A DNA stretch of 6,693 bases, taken from positions 1-6,693 of the forward strand of contig JANXLO010000039.1 of NCBI GenBank assembly GCA_025355115.1. The letters are read 5' to 3'. Below, piece by piece: positions 6,455-6,693 of the stretch. The stretch comes from Chthonomonadaceae bacterium. Its GTDB lineage: Bacteria; Armatimonadota; Chthonomonadetes; Chthonomonadales; Chthonomonadaceae. The stretch's first letter is position 1; every line of letters starts with the position of its first letter. Position numbers and translations under genes: made by a program. Under the pieces are notes generated by a model. It was given only the letters and a program-made list of their open reading frames with translations, searched no databases and was not told where the DNA came from.

Positions 6455-6693
6455 TCACTTTGCGGCGAGAAGTAAGGCTGCTCTCTGCCCTCGAACAATC
6501 TCTTTCGCTACAGACCATCTGTAGTCTATATCCGGCTCGGACGCGCTGCGATAAGTGCTTATGACCGACCACCGATCCTTGCCGGAGATGTTCGGAAAGG
6601 AGGCATGCAGTGTGAGATCATGAAAAAACACGACATCTCCTGGCTCACAGGGCAGGGTCACAGCCAAGCTCTCATCCACCGCCTCTGGGCGCA
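6455..6693 (-). CDS. Phytanoyl-CoA-dioxygenase-like protein, C-terminal fragment (cut by window edge)
   Basis: Only the last 79 or so codons are in the window; the frame stays open to the right edge, so the gene continues outside it. A GTG at 6677-6679 is an internal valine, not the start. The visible part matches the end of the PhyH-like core: EPGDVVFFHD, the distal iron ligand histidine in LTLHASFPNIS, and the 2-oxoglutarate-binding arginine in KDRWSVISTYR, followed by a tail of about 30 residues. The proximal HxD iron motif would be outside the window. It ends 17 bp before the second PhyH-like gene. The two differ in residues around the distal histidine (LTLHASFPN against LCAHAGSQN) and in tail length, so they look like distinct subfamilies rather than a recent duplication. 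The substrate is unknown. Confidence 0.82.
   Translation of the reverse strand, partial: RPEAVDESLAVTLPCEPGDVVFFHDLTLHASFPNISGKDRWSVISTYRSASEPDIDYRWSVAKEIVRGQRAALLLAAK

Noticed and set aside
6438..6572. 45-residue N-terminal extension of the complete PhyH-like protein
   Set aside because: It reads through the upstream PhyH-like gene in another frame, and ATG 6437 has a good ribosome binding site.

Overview
The window is a moderately GC-rich, gene-dense bacterial chromosomal segment with six protein-coding genes (one cut by the right edge). It shows no RNA genes, insertion sequences or CRISPR repeats that I can see. The set of families suggests a polysaccharide-degrading soil or sediment bacterium: a secreted family 16 glycoside hydrolase, a secreted transglutaminase-like protein, a secreted alpha/beta hydrolase with a C-terminal extension, phytanoyl-CoA-dioxygenase-like oxygenases and a GNAT acetyltransferase. 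Acidobacteria are my first guess, with Planctomycetes or Verrucomicrobia as alternatives. This is inference from gene content only.

Left half (52-4672), an export-oriented block. A GH16 enzyme with two N-terminal beta-sandwich modules is read leftward (52-1803). Across a 304-bp divergent intergenic region with inverted repeats, a two-gene operon is read rightward: a transglutaminase-like protein (2108-3346) and, 9 bp later, a Ser-Asp-His alpha/beta hydrolase (3356-4672). All three carry signal peptides, and in all three the best predicted cleavage leaves glutamine as the first mature residue. The block could serve extracellular or periplasmic breakdown of a polymer: GH16 cutting glycan backbones, the serine hydrolase removing esters or peptides. 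The substrate cannot be read from the sequence.

Right half (4764-6693), a cytoplasmic block read leftward: the C-terminal end of one phytanoyl-CoA-dioxygenase-like protein (6455-6693, continuing beyond the window), a second complete but compact one (5769-6437), and a GNAT protein whose C-terminal half looks like a second, degenerate GNAT fold (4764-5744). Gaps of 17 and 24 bp and good ribosome binding sites for the second and third genes indicate one operon. Two Fe(II)/2-oxoglutarate-type oxygenases with an acetyltransferase would suit hydroxylation and acylation of a small molecule, which is inference.

The two blocks converge at 4673-4763, where a perfect 9-bp hairpin stem (4733-4757) probably ends transcription. 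The most novel points are the shared N-terminal glutamine, the transglutaminase/hydrolase pair, the operator-like elements at 1866-1907, and the dual-oxygenase plus double-GNAT operon. I found no clearly new defence or mobile system.
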